From Micromonospora alfalfae (GTDB taxonomy: Bacteria > Actinomycetota > Actinomycetes > Mycobacteriales > Micromonosporaceae): 64,000 nt of DNA. Below the pieces are notes generated by a model that had not been told where the DNA came from, made no database searches, and was given only the letters and a program-made list of their open reading frames with translations. The position numbers and the translations under genes were made by a program. Numbering within the stretch: position 1 is the first letter of the stretch; each line of letters starts with the position of its first letter. The DNA lies in contig NZ_JAKKFH010000021.1 of assembly GCF_022230925.1 (NCBI RefSeq), forward strand, positions 62,001 to 126,000, written 5' to 3'. Below, piece after piece: positions 22,765-31,997 of this stretch.

Positions 22765-23309
22765 GGGTTCACCTCCAAGCCGCTGGCCAGATCGGCCGAG
22801 CCTCGGCTCGGCCGGGCATCGCGGGCGAGGTCCGGGGCGACCTCGCGGAGTCGGCGCAGCGCCGCATGGCACTGGCTCTTCACGGTGCCGACTGTCACCC
22901 CGAGCGCCTCGGCGGTGGCGACCTCGGTCAGGTCCTCGTAGTAGCGCAACACCAGCACGGCCCGTTGCCGCGGTGGCAGCAGGCCCAGCGCGTCGTGCAT
23001 CGTCAGCCGTAACGCGCCGTCACGGTCGTGGGCGACCTGGTCCGGCGGCGCGGCGCTGAGCCATTCCCGCCGTCGGCGACGCCACCACGACACCGAGTCC
23101 CGGTAGAGGATGGCGCGCACGTACGCGGACGGGTCGCCGTTGCGGACCGAGGACCAGCGCAGCGCCAGCTTCAGCAGCGCGTCCTGGAGGAGGTCTTCGG
23201 CCTGATGCTGGTTGCCGCAGATCAGGTAGGCCGCGCGGAGCAGCCGGTGCTGGTGGTTCTCCACGAAGGCGAGGTAGCCGTCGCGTCCGTCGTCAGTCGT
23301 CGGCGCCAT
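22761..23309 (-). CDS. SigE-family RNA polymerase sigma factor
   Basis: 182 residues. Region 2 includes HQAEDLLQDALLKLALRW and DSVSWWRRRRREW; region 4 includes LPPRQRAVLVLRYYEDLTEVATAEALGVTVGTVKSQCHAALRRLR. ATG 23309 is preceded by GGGAGGGGGG, so an in-frame ATG at 23345 is not used. Second member of the same family as the gene at 16076, with the same coupled propeller partner. Confidence 0.92.
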   Translation of the reverse strand: MAPTTDDGRDGYLAFVENHQHRLLRAAYLICGNQHQAEDLLQDALLKLALRWSSVRNGDPSAYVRAILYRDSVSWWRRRRREWLSAAPPDQVAHDRDGALRLTMHDALGLLPPRQRAVLVLRYYEDLTEVATAEALGVTVGTVKSQCHAALRRLREVAPDLARDARPSRGSADLASGLEVNP

Positions 23310-23349
23310 CCGCCCCCCTCCCGGCCGTCGCGCAGTACGCGTCATCTGG

Positions 23350-23379
23350 CAGACGCACGGGAGGTGGGAAAAGGTTGGG
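23350..23379 (-). promoter_or_regulatory. ECF-type promoter of the second sigma factor operon
   Basis: On the minus strand CCCAACC (23379-23373), 17 bases, then CGTCTG (23355-23350), 40 bases before ATG 23309. It begins directly after the stop of the upstream tetR gene. Confidence 0.6.
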
Positions 23380-23952
23380 TCAGCCTGGTGGTGTTCCGGT
23401 CAGGTAGCGCTGGAGGGTCGGCGCGATCCAGGCGACCAGCTCGTCCGGCGTGGTGTCCACAATGGGTGACAGGCGGACGATGTATCGGGTGAAGGCGAGG
23501 CCGAGGATCTGGCTGGCCACCAGGCCGGCCCGCCGGGCGGTCAGCGCCGGGTCGCTGCCGAACGTGGCGACGGCGGCGGTGAGCTGGTCGGCGAAGATGC
23601 CGCGCATGCGTTCGGCGGCGCCGGGGTTGGTGCTGGCGGCCCGCAGCAGCGCCACCAGTGTCTCGTCGCCTTCCCAGCGGGCGAGGAAGTGCCGGACCAG
23701 CACCTCACCGAGGTGGGCGGGTGGCACCGAGGTCAGGTCGGGCAGGCGTAGGTCGAACTCGGCCGCCGCCGCGAAGAGCCCTTCCTTGCTGCCGTAGTAG
23801 CGCATCACCATCGACGGGTCGATCTGGGCGTCGGCGGCGATGGCCCGGATCGTGGCGCGTTCGTAGCCGTCCGCCGCGAACCGTTCCCGGGCCGCTCGCA
23901 GGATCGCCGCCCGGGTGGCGTCGGAGCGGCGGGAGCGCGTCGGGCTGGTCAT
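23380..23952 (-). CDS. TetR family transcriptional regulator
   Basis: 190 residues. HTH region at about 30-55 (ATIRAIAADAQIDPSMVMRYYGSKEGL), followed by a C-terminal domain like those of TetR_C_17-type regulators. ATG 23952 is at the edge of an operator copy. It is divergent from the FAD monooxygenase gene and almost certainly controls it and itself through the duplicated operator in the 106-bp spacer. Confidence 0.9.
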   Translation of the reverse strand: MTSPTRSRRSDATRAAILRAARERFAADGYERATIRAIAADAQIDPSMVMRYYGSKEGLFAAAAEFDLRLPDLTSVPPAHLGEVLVRHFLARWEGDETLVALLRAASTNPGAAERMRGIFADQLTAAVATFGSDPALTARRAGLVASQILGLAFTRYIVRLSPIVDTTPDELVAWIAPTLQRYLTGTPPG

Positions 23953-24037
23953 GCCAACGACCGTATGCCAACACCTGTTGACACGCAATTGGGAGGGCCC
24001 TAGCGTTGCCAACAAGCGTTTGCCAACGGCCGTTGGC
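23952..24037 (+). promoter_or_regulatory. Monooxygenase promoter flanked by two copies of a TetR operator
   Basis: TTGACA (23978-23983), 17 bases, TAGCGT (24001-24006). Two 31-bp copies (23952-23982 and 24007-24037), 24 of 31 bases identical, each read TGCCAAC-N7-TGCCAAC-N4-GTTG. The right copy ends in the perfect palindrome GCCAACGGCCGTTGGC (24022-24037). One copy covers the -35 and the tetR start codon; the other covers the transcription start of the monooxygenase. Confidence 0.65.
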
Positions 24038-24058
24038 CCAGTCGACCTGGAGGTGGCC

Positions 24059-25216
24059 ATGCTGCCCACGAGCACCGACGTCCTGGTGGTGGGCGCCGGC
24101 CCCACCGGTCTCGCGACCGCGTTGACGCTGGCCCGGCGCGGGGTCGAGGTGACAGTGCTGGACCGGTTGACCGCACCGCCCACGACCTCCCGCGCGGCCG
24201 TCGTGCACGCGTACACACTTGAGGTGCTGGACCGGATCGACGCGGCAGAGCCGCTGATCGCCCAGGCGGTGCGGACGCCGCGCTTCACAGTGCGCGACCG
24301 GGACCGGGTGCTGCTGTCGGTGCCGTTCCACGAGTTGCCGTCCCGCTTCCCCTACGCGCTGCTGGTCTCCCAGGCGGTCACCGAGGCCGTGCTCACCGAG
24401 AAGCTGGCTGAACGTGGCGTCCAGGTGCGACGGCCGTGCCAGCTCACCGGGCTGAGCCGAGCCGGTGACGGCATGCTCGCGCAGGTCGACGGCGAGACGC
24501 TGCGGGCCCGGTTCGTGGTTGGTGCGGACGGCCTGCACAGCACTGTCCGACAGTTGGCTGGCATCGGCTTCACCGGCAGCAGCGACGAGGAGTCCTTCGT
24601 GCTCGCCGACGTGCGGGTGCGCAGCGTGCTGCCGCGCGACGAGGCGGCGCTCTTCCTCGCCCGCCCCGGGCCGCTGGTCTGGGCGCCACTGCCCGGCGGG
24701 GTGGTCCGGCTGGTCGCCGCCGTGGCCAGCGCCCCGGCCGAACCGGATGCGGCCTACCTCCAGGCGTTGCTCGACGAGCGCGGCCCGGCGCGACGACCCG
24801 ACCGGGTGACCGAGGTGCTCTGGGGCTCCCGGTTCCGGGTGCACCACCGGATCGCCGACACCTTCCGAGCCGGGCCGGTGCTGCTGGCCGGCGACGCCGG
24901 GCACGTGCACAGCCCGGCCGGTGGGCAGGGCATGAACCTCGGCATCTGCGACGCTGTCGCGCTCGGCACCGCAGTGGCGGACGTGCTCGACGGTGGCCCG
25001 GAGACGCTGCTCGACGACTACACCGCCCGGCAGCGGCCGATGGCCGAGGACGTGTTGAGCTTCGCCGCCGGGCTGACCAGGATGGCCGGTGTCTCCCCGG
25101 CTCGTCGGCCCGCCCGCGACGTGCTGCTCCGGCTGCTCGGTGCCGTTCCACCGGCCCGCCGACGCATCGCGCTGCGCCTGTCCGGGCTGTCGCACCGGGA
25201 GCGGACGCCGGGCTAG
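24059..25216 (+). CDS. FAD-dependent aromatic monooxygenase (PHBH fold)
   Basis: 385 residues. FAD-binding GxGxxG is at the N-terminus (VVGAGPTGLATALTLARRG), the DG motif is FVVGADGLHSTVR near 155, and the GD motif is LLAGDAGHVHSPAGGQGMNLGICDA near 280. Such enzymes hydroxylate aromatic compounds or inactivate antibiotics such as rifampicin and tetracycline. ATG 24059 has GGAGG five bases upstream. Control by the divergent TetR is likely. The stop overlaps that of the convergent MFS gene by three bases. Confidence 0.9.
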   Translation: MLPTSTDVLVVGAGPTGLATALTLARRGVEVTVLDRLTAPPTTSRAAVVHAYTLEVLDRIDAAEPLIAQAVRTPRFTVRDRDRVLLSVPFHELPSRFPYALLVSQAVTEAVLTEKLAERGVQVRRPCQLTGLSRAGDGMLAQVDGETLRARFVVGADGLHSTVRQLAGIGFTGSSDEESFVLADVRVRSVLPRDEAALFLARPGPLVWAPLPGGVVRLVAAVASAPAEPDAAYLQALLDERGPARRPDRVTEVLWGSRFRVHHRIADTFRAGPVLLAGDAGHVHSPAGGQGMNLGICDAVALGTAVADVLDGGPETLLDDYTARQRPMAEDVLSFAAGLTRMAGVSPARRPARDVLLRLLGAVPPARRRIALRLSGLSHRERTPG

Positions 25217-26436
25217 CCCGCGCGGATCGACACAGCGGGCGCGGCCGGCCGCAGCGTCCGCCACGCGACGACGGTGACCAGCGCGAACGTCGCCGCCGCC
25301 GCGCCCGTCACCGGCACCGTGCCGTACGCCGCGGCGGCCAACCCGGCGAGCGCCGCCCCGAGCGGCGCGCTGAGCAGACCGACCATCCGCTGGGCCGCGC
25401 CGACCCGACCCAGCAACTCGCTCGGCACGTTCCGCTGCCCGTACGACGCCCACAGGCTGTTCCACACCACAGTGCCGGCGGCGAAGACGGCAAGCGCGAT
25501 CCCGCCGGACACCGGATGCCGAGCCAACGCGAAACCGGTCAGCGCCACGGTCTCCACGGCCAGCACCGCACGCAGCGCCGGCACCGTGCCGAACCGGGCG
25601 GCGAGCCGCCCCGCCCCGAGCGCCCCCGCCACGCCCCCGACGATGGCGGCGGCGGCGAACAGCCCGTAGCCGGCCGGCGGCACCCGCAGCACGTCCAGCG
25701 CGTAGAGCACCAGCACCGCCATGATTCCGCTGATCGCCAGGTTGCTCGCGGCGGTGAGCAGCGTGACCCGCCACAGGGTCCGGTGCGCCCGCAGCCAACG
25801 CAGCCCCTCGACGATCTCGCTCCACACCGAGCCACGCCGCCGTGTCGTCCCCGGGGTGCCGGCGGGAGGCGGACTGAGGGCCAGCACGAGCAGGGCGGCC
25901 GCCGCGAAGGTGACGGCGTCGAGGGCGAACGGGAGGGCCGGGGCGACGGCGAACAGGACACCGGCGGCGGGCGCTCCGAGGAAGCCACCGGCCACGGCGG
26001 ACCCCGCCTGGAGCCGGCCGTTCGCCCGGGGCAGCGCGTCCGGCGGCACCAACGCGGGGAGCAACGCGAACGAGGCGGAGTCGAAGAGAGTGCCCAACGT
26101 GGCGAGCAGAAACGCCGCCACCAGCAGCACCAGGACGCTGACCTGGTCGAGCGCCACCACGACTGCCAGCGCCGCGACCACGCCAGCGCGTACCCCGTCG
26201 ACCAGGGCCATCGTCCGACGGCGGTCCCAGCGGTCCGCGTACACGCCGCCGAGCAGGCCGAACAGCAGAGGCGGCAACTGCCCGGCCACCGTGACCGCCG
26301 CGATGACCCGCGGATCACGGGTCGCGGTCGCGGCCAGCAGGGCCAGCGCCGGGGTACGCAGCGCGTCCCCGAACCGGGACGAGACGGCCGCGGACCACAG
26401 GAGCCGGAAGTCCCGGCCCAGAGCGGAGGAAGTCAT
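25213..26436 (-). CDS. MFS transporter (EntS/MFS_3 type)
   Basis: 407 residues, about 12 membrane segments, with GRDFRLLWSAAVSSRFGDALRTPALALLA at the start and GGVYADRWDRRRTMALVDG in the first cytoplasmic loop, as in enterobactin- and macrolide-exporter-like proteins. ATG 26436 opens the first recognisable helix leader; a longer frame to 26565 lacks family features. It is convergent with the monooxygenase, so the two may form a detoxification pair by location only. Confidence 0.85.
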   Translation of the reverse strand: MTSSALGRDFRLLWSAAVSSRFGDALRTPALALLAATATRDPRVIAAVTVAGQLPPLLFGLLGGVYADRWDRRRTMALVDGVRAGVVAALAVVVALDQVSVLVLLVAAFLLATLGTLFDSASFALLPALVPPDALPRANGRLQAGSAVAGGFLGAPAAGVLFAVAPALPFALDAVTFAAAALLVLALSPPPAGTPGTTRRRGSVWSEIVEGLRWLRAHRTLWRVTLLTAASNLAISGIMAVLVLYALDVLRVPPAGYGLFAAAAIVGGVAGALGAGRLAARFGTVPALRAVLAVETVALTGFALARHPVSGGIALAVFAAGTVVWNSLWASYGQRNVPSELLGRVGAAQRMVGLLSAPLGAALAGLAAAAYGTVPVTGAAAATFALVTVVAWRTLRPAAPAVSIRAG

Positions 26437-26556
26437 GCCGGCGACCGTGCCGGTTCGACCGGGTCGAGGGTCAAGCCGCCGGGCAGAAGGGGACCGCGCC
26501 TGTCGGTGATCATGGGTACGGTGAGCGCCGGCACCGGGACCGGGGAGACAACAGGC

Positions 26557-28344
26557 GTGGACCACACTTTCCAGGTCGACCTACGTGGCGTGGTTGACCT
26601 GCTCAGTCATCATCTCTACGGCAGCCCGCGGGTCTACGTCCGCGAGCTGCTCCAGAACGCGGTGGACGCGATCACCGCCCGACGCAGGACCGAGCCGGAC
26701 GCGCCGACGCTGGTACGCATCGAACCCCCGGACAGCACCGGCGACGGCACGCTACGGGTGCACGACACCGGCATCGGCCTGACCGAGGCGCAGGTGCACG
26801 AGCTGCTGGCCACCATCGGCCGCAGCTCGAAGCGCGACGAGCTGGGCTTCTCCCGGCACGAGTTCCTCGGCCAGTTCGGCATCGGTCTGCTCTCCTGCTT
26901 CCTGGTGGCCGACGAGATCCAGGTGCTCACCCGGCACGGCGACAACCCCACTGTTCGCTGGACCGGGTACGCCGACGGCCGCTACGCGGTGACGGTGGCC
27001 CCGCCGGAGGCGGCCCGCGCCGAGCCAGGCACCACTGTCACGCTGGTGCCCCGCCGCGACGCGGACCAGTGGTTCACCACTGCGACAGTCACCGACCTGG
27101 CCCGGCTCTTCGGCGCGCTGCTGCCGGTCACCGTCCGCGTCGGCGACGTCGTCACCACCACCGGGGAACCGCCCTGGCCGACCACGCCGGGAGCGCCACT
27201 GGACCGCGCAGCGCTGGTCCGGTACGCCCGGGAGACACTCGGCGTGGACCCGTTCGACGTCCTGCCGCTGGCCGTGCCGGAGGCCGGGCTGACCGGTGTC
27301 GCCGTCATCCTGCCGACCCCGGTGAACCCGGCGGCCCGGGCCGGGCACCGCGTCTACCTCAAGCGGATGCTGCTCACCGAGAACGCCGACGGGCTGCTGC
27401 CGGAGTGGGCGTTCTTCGCGCACTGCGTGGTGGACGCGACCGAACTGCGCCCGACCGCCAGCCGGGAGGCCCTCTACGAGGACACCCTGCTGACGGCGAC
27501 CCGGGAGGCGCTCGGCGACCAGGTGCGCGGCTGGCTGGTCCGATTGGCCCGGCACGACCCGCGCCGGCTGGCCGAGTTCCTCCAGGTGCACCACCTCGGC
27601 GTGAAGGCCCTGGCGCTGCACGACGACGAGATGCTCCGGCTGGTCGACAGGTGGTGGCCGATGGACACCAACGTCGGCACGCTCACCCTCGCCGAGTTCC
27701 GGGAGCGCTACGGCGTGGTCCGCTACGCGGCCAGCCTGGACGAGTTCCGCCAGCTCGCCGCCGTCGCCGCCGCGCAGGACCTGGCGGTGGTCAACGCCGG
27801 CTACACGTACGACACCGAGCTGATCGAGCGGCTGCCGGTGGTGGACCGCTCGGTGCTCATCGAGCGGCTGGAGCCGAGCGACCTCACCACCCGGTTCGAC
27901 GCGCTCGACCCGCAGGTGGAGTTGGCGCTGCGACAGTTCCTCGCGGCGGCGCAACGGGCCGTCGAGCGTTCCGGCTGCGAGGTGGTCATCCGGGCGTACG
28001 ACCCGGTCTCGCTGCCCGCGCTCTACCTGGTCAGCCGGTCGGCGGCGTTCAACGACCAGCTCGCGGCCAGCCGGGACCGGGCCGACGAGCTGTGGGGTGG
28101 AGTGCTCGACGCGCTCGCCGCCACCGCCCCGCCGGACCGTCCGCAGTTGGTGCTCAACCACCGCAACCCGCTGGTACGGCGGGTGACCATGCTGAGCGAT
28201 CCGGAGCTGGTCGGTCTGGCCATCGAGGCGCTGTACGGGCAGGCGCTGCTGCTCGGCCACCATCCGATCCGCGCCGCCGACGCCGCGCTGCTGAACGATT
28301 CCTTCCTCGGCCTGCTCGGCCGGGCTGTTCCAGGACGGGAGTGA
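26557..28344 (+). CDS. HSP90 family ATPase
   Basis: 595 residues. GHKL ATP-site motifs are intact: E30 and N34 in RELLQNAVDAI, D70-T-G-I-G-L, and FGIGLLSCF near 109. A middle domain with the TASREALYED segment (about 305-315) matches HtpG. It is diverged in the last 200 residues and has no C-terminal MEEVD. GTG 26557 has GGGGAGA eight bases upstream; ATG 26512 in frame has no site. It is followed three bases later by a TPR gene, an unusual and probably functional pairing. Confidence 0.88.
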   Translation: MDHTFQVDLRGVVDLLSHHLYGSPRVYVRELLQNAVDAITARRRTEPDAPTLVRIEPPDSTGDGTLRVHDTGIGLTEAQVHELLATIGRSSKRDELGFSRHEFLGQFGIGLLSCFLVADEIQVLTRHGDNPTVRWTGYADGRYAVTVAPPEAARAEPGTTVTLVPRRDADQWFTTATVTDLARLFGALLPVTVRVGDVVTTTGEPPWPTTPGAPLDRAALVRYARETLGVDPFDVLPLAVPEAGLTGVAVILPTPVNPAARAGHRVYLKRMLLTENADGLLPEWAFFAHCVVDATELRPTASREALYEDTLLTATREALGDQVRGWLVRLARHDPRRLAEFLQVHHLGVKALALHDDEMLRLVDRWWPMDTNVGTLTLAEFRERYGVVRYAASLDEFRQLAAVAAAQDLAVVNAGYTYDTELIERLPVVDRSVLIERLEPSDLTTRFDALDPQVELALRQFLAAAQRAVERSGCEVVIRAYDPVSLPALYLVSRSAAFNDQLAASRDRADELWGGVLDALAATAPPDRPQLVLNHRNPLVRRVTMLSDPELVGLAIEALYGQALLLGHHPIRAADAALLNDSFLGLLGRAVPGRE

Positions 28345-28346
28345 GC

Positions 28347-31226
28347 ATGAGCGACGAGGATCTGTGGCGGGTGCTGCGTGGCATCTCCGACATGCCGTAC
28401 GGGGCGGGGCAGATCGCGGCCCTGGAGCAGTTGCTGCGCCGGGTGGACGCCGCCGACGACAGGCACCTTGCGTTCGTGACCCGGATGCAGGCCACCACCG
28501 GCTACATCTACGGCGGTGAGCCGGCCAAGTCCTTCGTGACCTTCTCCTGGTGTCTGTCCGAGTTCGACAGTGACCCCCAGCCGTACCACCAGCGTCACCT
28601 GCACAACCTGCTCTGGCACTTCAAGTACATGATCAACGGGTTGCTGAACTTCCCGGAGGTGCCGCTCGACCGCACGTACGCCGTGCTGGACGACATGGAA
28701 CGCCGTTATCGGGCCGGCGGGCACAGCCTGCAGGCAGTGCACAAGCACCGGTTCCGGGTCGCCGACCACGTGGGCGACGTCGAGGCCGCAGCGCACTGGT
28801 ACCGGCTCTGGCAGACCACCCCGCGCGACGGCCTGTCCGACTGCGCCGGCTGTGACCCCACGAGCCAGGTGGGCTACCTCGCCGACACCGGGCGGGACGT
28901 GGAGGCGGTGGAGCTGGCCGAGCCGGTGCTCGCCGGTCGGCTCAACTGCAACGAGCAGCCGCAGTCGATCCTCACCGCGTTGCTCCTGCCGTACCTGCGG
29001 ACCGGGCGGGCCGAGGAGGCGCGGGACGCGCACCGGGAGGCCTACCGCCGGCTGCGCGGCAACCTCGCCAACCTGTGGGACATCGCGGACCACGTCGAGT
29101 TCTGCACGCTGACCGGCAACGAGGCGCGGGCGGTCGAGCTGGTCGAGCGGCACCTGGACTGGCTGGACCGACCGCCGTCGCCGGCCGCCGCCATGCACTT
29201 CGCGGCGGCGGCCGCCGCCGCGCTGCGTCAGGCCGGCTCGTCTGCCGTTTACCGCCGGGCCGCCGAGGGCCGGCCGGCCGCCGCGGTGTCGGCGGCATCG
29301 TTGGCGGACGAGCTGGCCGAGACCGCTGCCGGTCTGGCCGCCCGCTTCGACGCCCGTAACGGCACGAGCCACCAGTCGGAGTGGATCGCCAGGCGGCTGG
29401 CCGTGCAGGCGAGCGGGGAGCATGTGCCGCTGTCGGCGAGCGTCCGCCGTCGCCCGGCCCAACCGGTCGGGGACGAGCCGGCCGCCAGGCCGGGCACGTC
29501 GGCGTCGTCCACCGAGCGCGTGCGACCCCTCGCCAAGGGTGAACGACCCGCCGCGACAGTGCCCGCCGACGCCGGCCCGGACGAGCTGCTGGACCTCGCG
29601 GAACAGAGCTGGGGCCGGCACGACCGGGGCACCTTCCGGGCGGCGCTTGTTGCCTTCGACGACCGGTTCGGCGCCGCCGAGCTGCCCGCCCGCACGTCCG
29701 CGCACCGGCTGGCGCTGCGGGCGTCGGAGCGTGGCGACGAGGACGACATCGAGGGTGCGATCAAGCTGAATCGGGCGGCGTTGGAGCTGTACCGGGAGGC
29801 GGACGAAGAGGTGGCGGCCCAGACGGTCGCCGGGCGGCTCGGGGTGCTGTTGACCCGGTCCGACGAGGAGACCGAGGAGGGTCTGCTGCTGGTCCGGGAG
29901 GCGGCCGAGGTCCTGGACCGGCTCGGCGACGCCCAGCAGCGGGCCGCCGGACACGACCGGGTGGCGTTGGCGCTGCTGCACCGCGAGCGTTGGGCGGACG
30001 CGCTCGCCGCGCTCGACCGGGTACCGGCCGATGCGGGCGGCGATCGGCACCTGGCGGCCCGGATCGCACTGCACCGGGGGCACCTGCTGGAGCAGACCGA
30101 CCGCGTCGACGAGGCCCGCGCCGCCGTCGACGAGGCACGCCGGATCGGCCGGGAGTTGGGTGTCGGCGAGGTGGTCACGGGTGCCTGCCTGGCGTACGCG
30201 CGGCTGGTCGACGACCCGGCGGATGCCGTGGCCGCCTGCGACGAGGCCTTGGAGGCGGCACCGGCGGACGCGGAGCTGCCCGCCAGGGTCGCCCGCGCCC
30301 GGGCGTTGCTGGCGGCCGGCCGGGCCCCGGACGCGGTCGACGACTTCGTCGAGGCGGTGACGTTGTGCGTGGAGCGGGGCGCCGAGGGGGACGCGTTCCT
30401 GCGGTGGGAGCTGGCGAACGCGTACCGGATGGTGGGCCGGCTCGCCGAGGCCGCCGAGGTCGCCGAGGAGGCAGTGCTCGGTCTGGATCGGCTGGGCGCC
30501 CAGGCGGAGGCGGACCGCTGCCGGCACCTGCTGGCCGGCGTCTACGCCGGACTTGGCGAGATCGATCCCGCGTTGGCGCTGTTGGAGCAGTTGGCCAGCA
30601 ATCTGGACGGACCGGACAACCTTCCGCACCGGGCGCAGGTGCTGGAGGAGGCCGGCGGGATCCTCTACGACGCGGACCGGGACGCGGCGGCGGGCGAGCG
30701 GTTCGCCGCCGCGGCCGAGGCGTACCGGCTCGGCGACCTGCCGCTGGACGAGCTGCGTGCTCGCCGACGGGAGACGTACGCCTGGTTCTGGGCCGACGAC
30801 CGGGACGCGGCGTTGCGCGCCGTCGAGGTGGTGGACGGGTTGGCGGCGAAGCTGGCCGAGCAGGCCGATCCGCCGGTGCTGTACGAGCTGGCGATGGCGG
30901 CCGAGGCCGGAGCGCGGGTGCTCACCGGGGAGGAGCGACTGGACGAGGCGCTGGGTCGGCTCACCGGGGTGCCGGACCGGTTGCGGTCGATCGAGGCGTT
31001 CGGCGAGGCCGCCCAGGTGGAGACCCTGATCGGTGAGTTGCTGCTGCGCCTGGATCGGCCGGTCGAGGCGGAGCCGCTGCTGCGCCGCGTACTCGGCGGG
31101 TTGCCGGCCGCCTCGCGGCAGGTCCGCCAGACGGCCTGGCTGCTGGCCCGGGTGCTCGATCTGCTCGATCGACCCGGGGAAGCCGCCGCGTTGCGCGCGG
31201 AGCACGACCTGGACGAGGACGACTGA
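28347..31226 (+). CDS. Large TPR-repeat protein coupled to HSP90
   Basis: 959 residues, almost entirely helical repeats. The N-terminal 300 residues have irregular TPR-like helices and a CAGC motif (SDCAGCDPTSQ). After a disordered Pro/Ala/Ser linker (about 365-415) come many TPR-type repeats (for example AAQTVAGRLGVLLTRSDE, ARIALHRGHLLEQTDRVDEAR, RWELANAYRMVGRLAEAAEV). ATG 28347 lies three bases past the HSP90 stop, with GACGGGAG just upstream, so translation is coupled. A client-delivery or scaffold role with the HSP90 is inferred. Confidence 0.85.
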   Translation: MSDEDLWRVLRGISDMPYGAGQIAALEQLLRRVDAADDRHLAFVTRMQATTGYIYGGEPAKSFVTFSWCLSEFDSDPQPYHQRHLHNLLWHFKYMINGLLNFPEVPLDRTYAVLDDMERRYRAGGHSLQAVHKHRFRVADHVGDVEAAAHWYRLWQTTPRDGLSDCAGCDPTSQVGYLADTGRDVEAVELAEPVLAGRLNCNEQPQSILTALLLPYLRTGRAEEARDAHREAYRRLRGNLANLWDIADHVEFCTLTGNEARAVELVERHLDWLDRPPSPAAAMHFAAAAAAALRQAGSSAVYRRAAEGRPAAAVSAASLADELAETAAGLAARFDARNGTSHQSEWIARRLAVQASGEHVPLSASVRRRPAQPVGDEPAARPGTSASSTERVRPLAKGERPAATVPADAGPDELLDLAEQSWGRHDRGTFRAALVAFDDRFGAAELPARTSAHRLALRASERGDEDDIEGAIKLNRAALELYREADEEVAAQTVAGRLGVLLTRSDEETEEGLLLVREAAEVLDRLGDAQQRAAGHDRVALALLHRERWADALAALDRVPADAGGDRHLAARIALHRGHLLEQTDRVDEARAAVDEARRIGRELGVGEVVTGACLAYARLVDDPADAVAACDEALEAAPADAELPARVARARALLAAGRAPDAVDDFVEAVTLCVERGAEGDAFLRWELANAYRMVGRLAEAAEVAEEAVLGLDRLGAQAEADRCRHLLAGVYAGLGEIDPALALLEQLASNLDGPDNLPHRAQVLEEAGGILYDADRDAAAGERFAAAAEAYRLGDLPLDELRARRRETYAWFWADDRDAALRAVEVVDGLAAKLAEQADPPVLYELAMAAEAGARVLTGEERLDEALGRLTGVPDRLRSIEAFGEAAQVETLIGELLLRLDRPVEAEPLLRRVLGGLPAASRQVRQTAWLLARVLDLLDRPGEAAALRAEHDLDEDD

Positions 31227-31233
31227 CCTCGCC

Positions 31234-31262
31234 GGCCGCCCCTGGCCAGTTCAGGGGCGGCC
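31234..31262 (+). terminator. Hairpin terminator after the HSP90-TPR operon
   Basis: GGCCGCCCCTG (31234-31244) pairs exactly with CAGGGGCGGCC (31252-31262), loop GCCAGTT, eight bases after the TPR stop. Confidence 0.75.
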
Positions 31263-31314
31263 CGGCCCGGGGCGGACGGAAGTAACCGGCAACCATCGCG
31301 GGCTCCTCGCGGTC

Positions 31315-31320
31315 TAGGCT
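31315..31320 (+). promoter_or_regulatory. -10 element of a probable leaderless tetR promoter
   Basis: TAGGCT ends six bases before GTG 31327, as in the proS case. No ribosome site is present before the GTG. Confidence 0.4.
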
Positions 31321-31326
31321 TGCCCG

Positions 31327-31926
31327 GTGACGGTGGAGCAGCAGGCACGGGGTGCGGCAGGTGCGGGCCGGCGCAGGTCCCGCAAGGACGAGATCCTGGA
31401 GATCGCGGTAGGTCTGTTCGCGGCGCGCGGCTATCACGGCGTGTCGATGGACGACATCGGCGCCGCCGCCGGGGTCACCGGTCCGGCGCTCTACCACCAC
31501 TTCGCCGGCAAGGAAGCCATGCTGGCCGCCGCGTTGATTCCGGTCAGTGAGGGGTTGCTGGCCGGTGGGCGGGAACGCGCCGTCGGGCGTTCGGACGACC
31601 CGCGCGGCGTGCTGGAGTCGCTGATCGACTTCCACGTCGAGTTCGCGCTGGCCAATCCGGCGGTGATCGCGTTGCACCTGCACGAGCTGGACCGCCTGCC
31701 CGAGGAGCCACGGCGCCGGATCCGTCGCCTGCAGCGGCTCTACGTCGAGGAGTGGGTGACGGTGCTCACCGCGCTGCACCCGGGGATGCCCGACGGTGAG
31801 GCGCGGGTTCTCGCGCACGCCGCGTTCGGCCTGATGAACTCGACGCCGTTCCTCGGTGGTGAGGTGGACCGGCGACGCCGCGCCGAGCTGCTGCGCGGCG
31901 CGACCCTGGCCGCGCTGCTCGCCTGA
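31327..31926 (+). CDS. TetR family regulator of the acyl-CoA carboxylase locus
   Basis: 199 residues. HTH at about 35-60 (VSMDDIGAAAGVTGPALYHHFAGKEAML). The C-terminal domain is like that of actinobacterial TetR proteins placed beside acyl-CoA carboxylase and leucine-degradation genes. GTG 31327 is probably leaderless. It is followed 71 bp later by the biotin carboxylase gene. The dyad upstream of the carboxyltransferase gene at 49869 is a candidate binding site. Confidence 0.87.
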   Translation: MTVEQQARGAAGAGRRRSRKDEILEIAVGLFAARGYHGVSMDDIGAAAGVTGPALYHHFAGKEAMLAAALIPVSEGLLAGGRERAVGRSDDPRGVLESLIDFHVEFALANPAVIALHLHELDRLPEEPRRRIRRLQRLYVEEWVTVLTALHPGMPDGEARVLAHAAFGLMNSTPFLGGEVDRRRRAELLRGATLAALLA

Positions 31927-31997
31927 GCCGACTCGTCAGAACCGTGCCGGTCATGATTCCCTGACATCGTCCCACCATCCGGACGCCGGGAGGAAAC

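Noticed and set aside
28023..31205. Minus-strand open frame of 1060 codons opposite the TPR gene
   Set aside because: Composition is Arg/Gln/Gly/Pro-rich and repetitive, mirroring the TPR gene; no ribosome site and no recognisable domain.
31293..31320. GGCAACC-N16-GGTCTA before the tetR gene at 31327 as a fourth ECF promoter
   Set aside because: Spacing is one base short and the CGTC core is missing; the TAGGCT leaderless -10 explains the start better.
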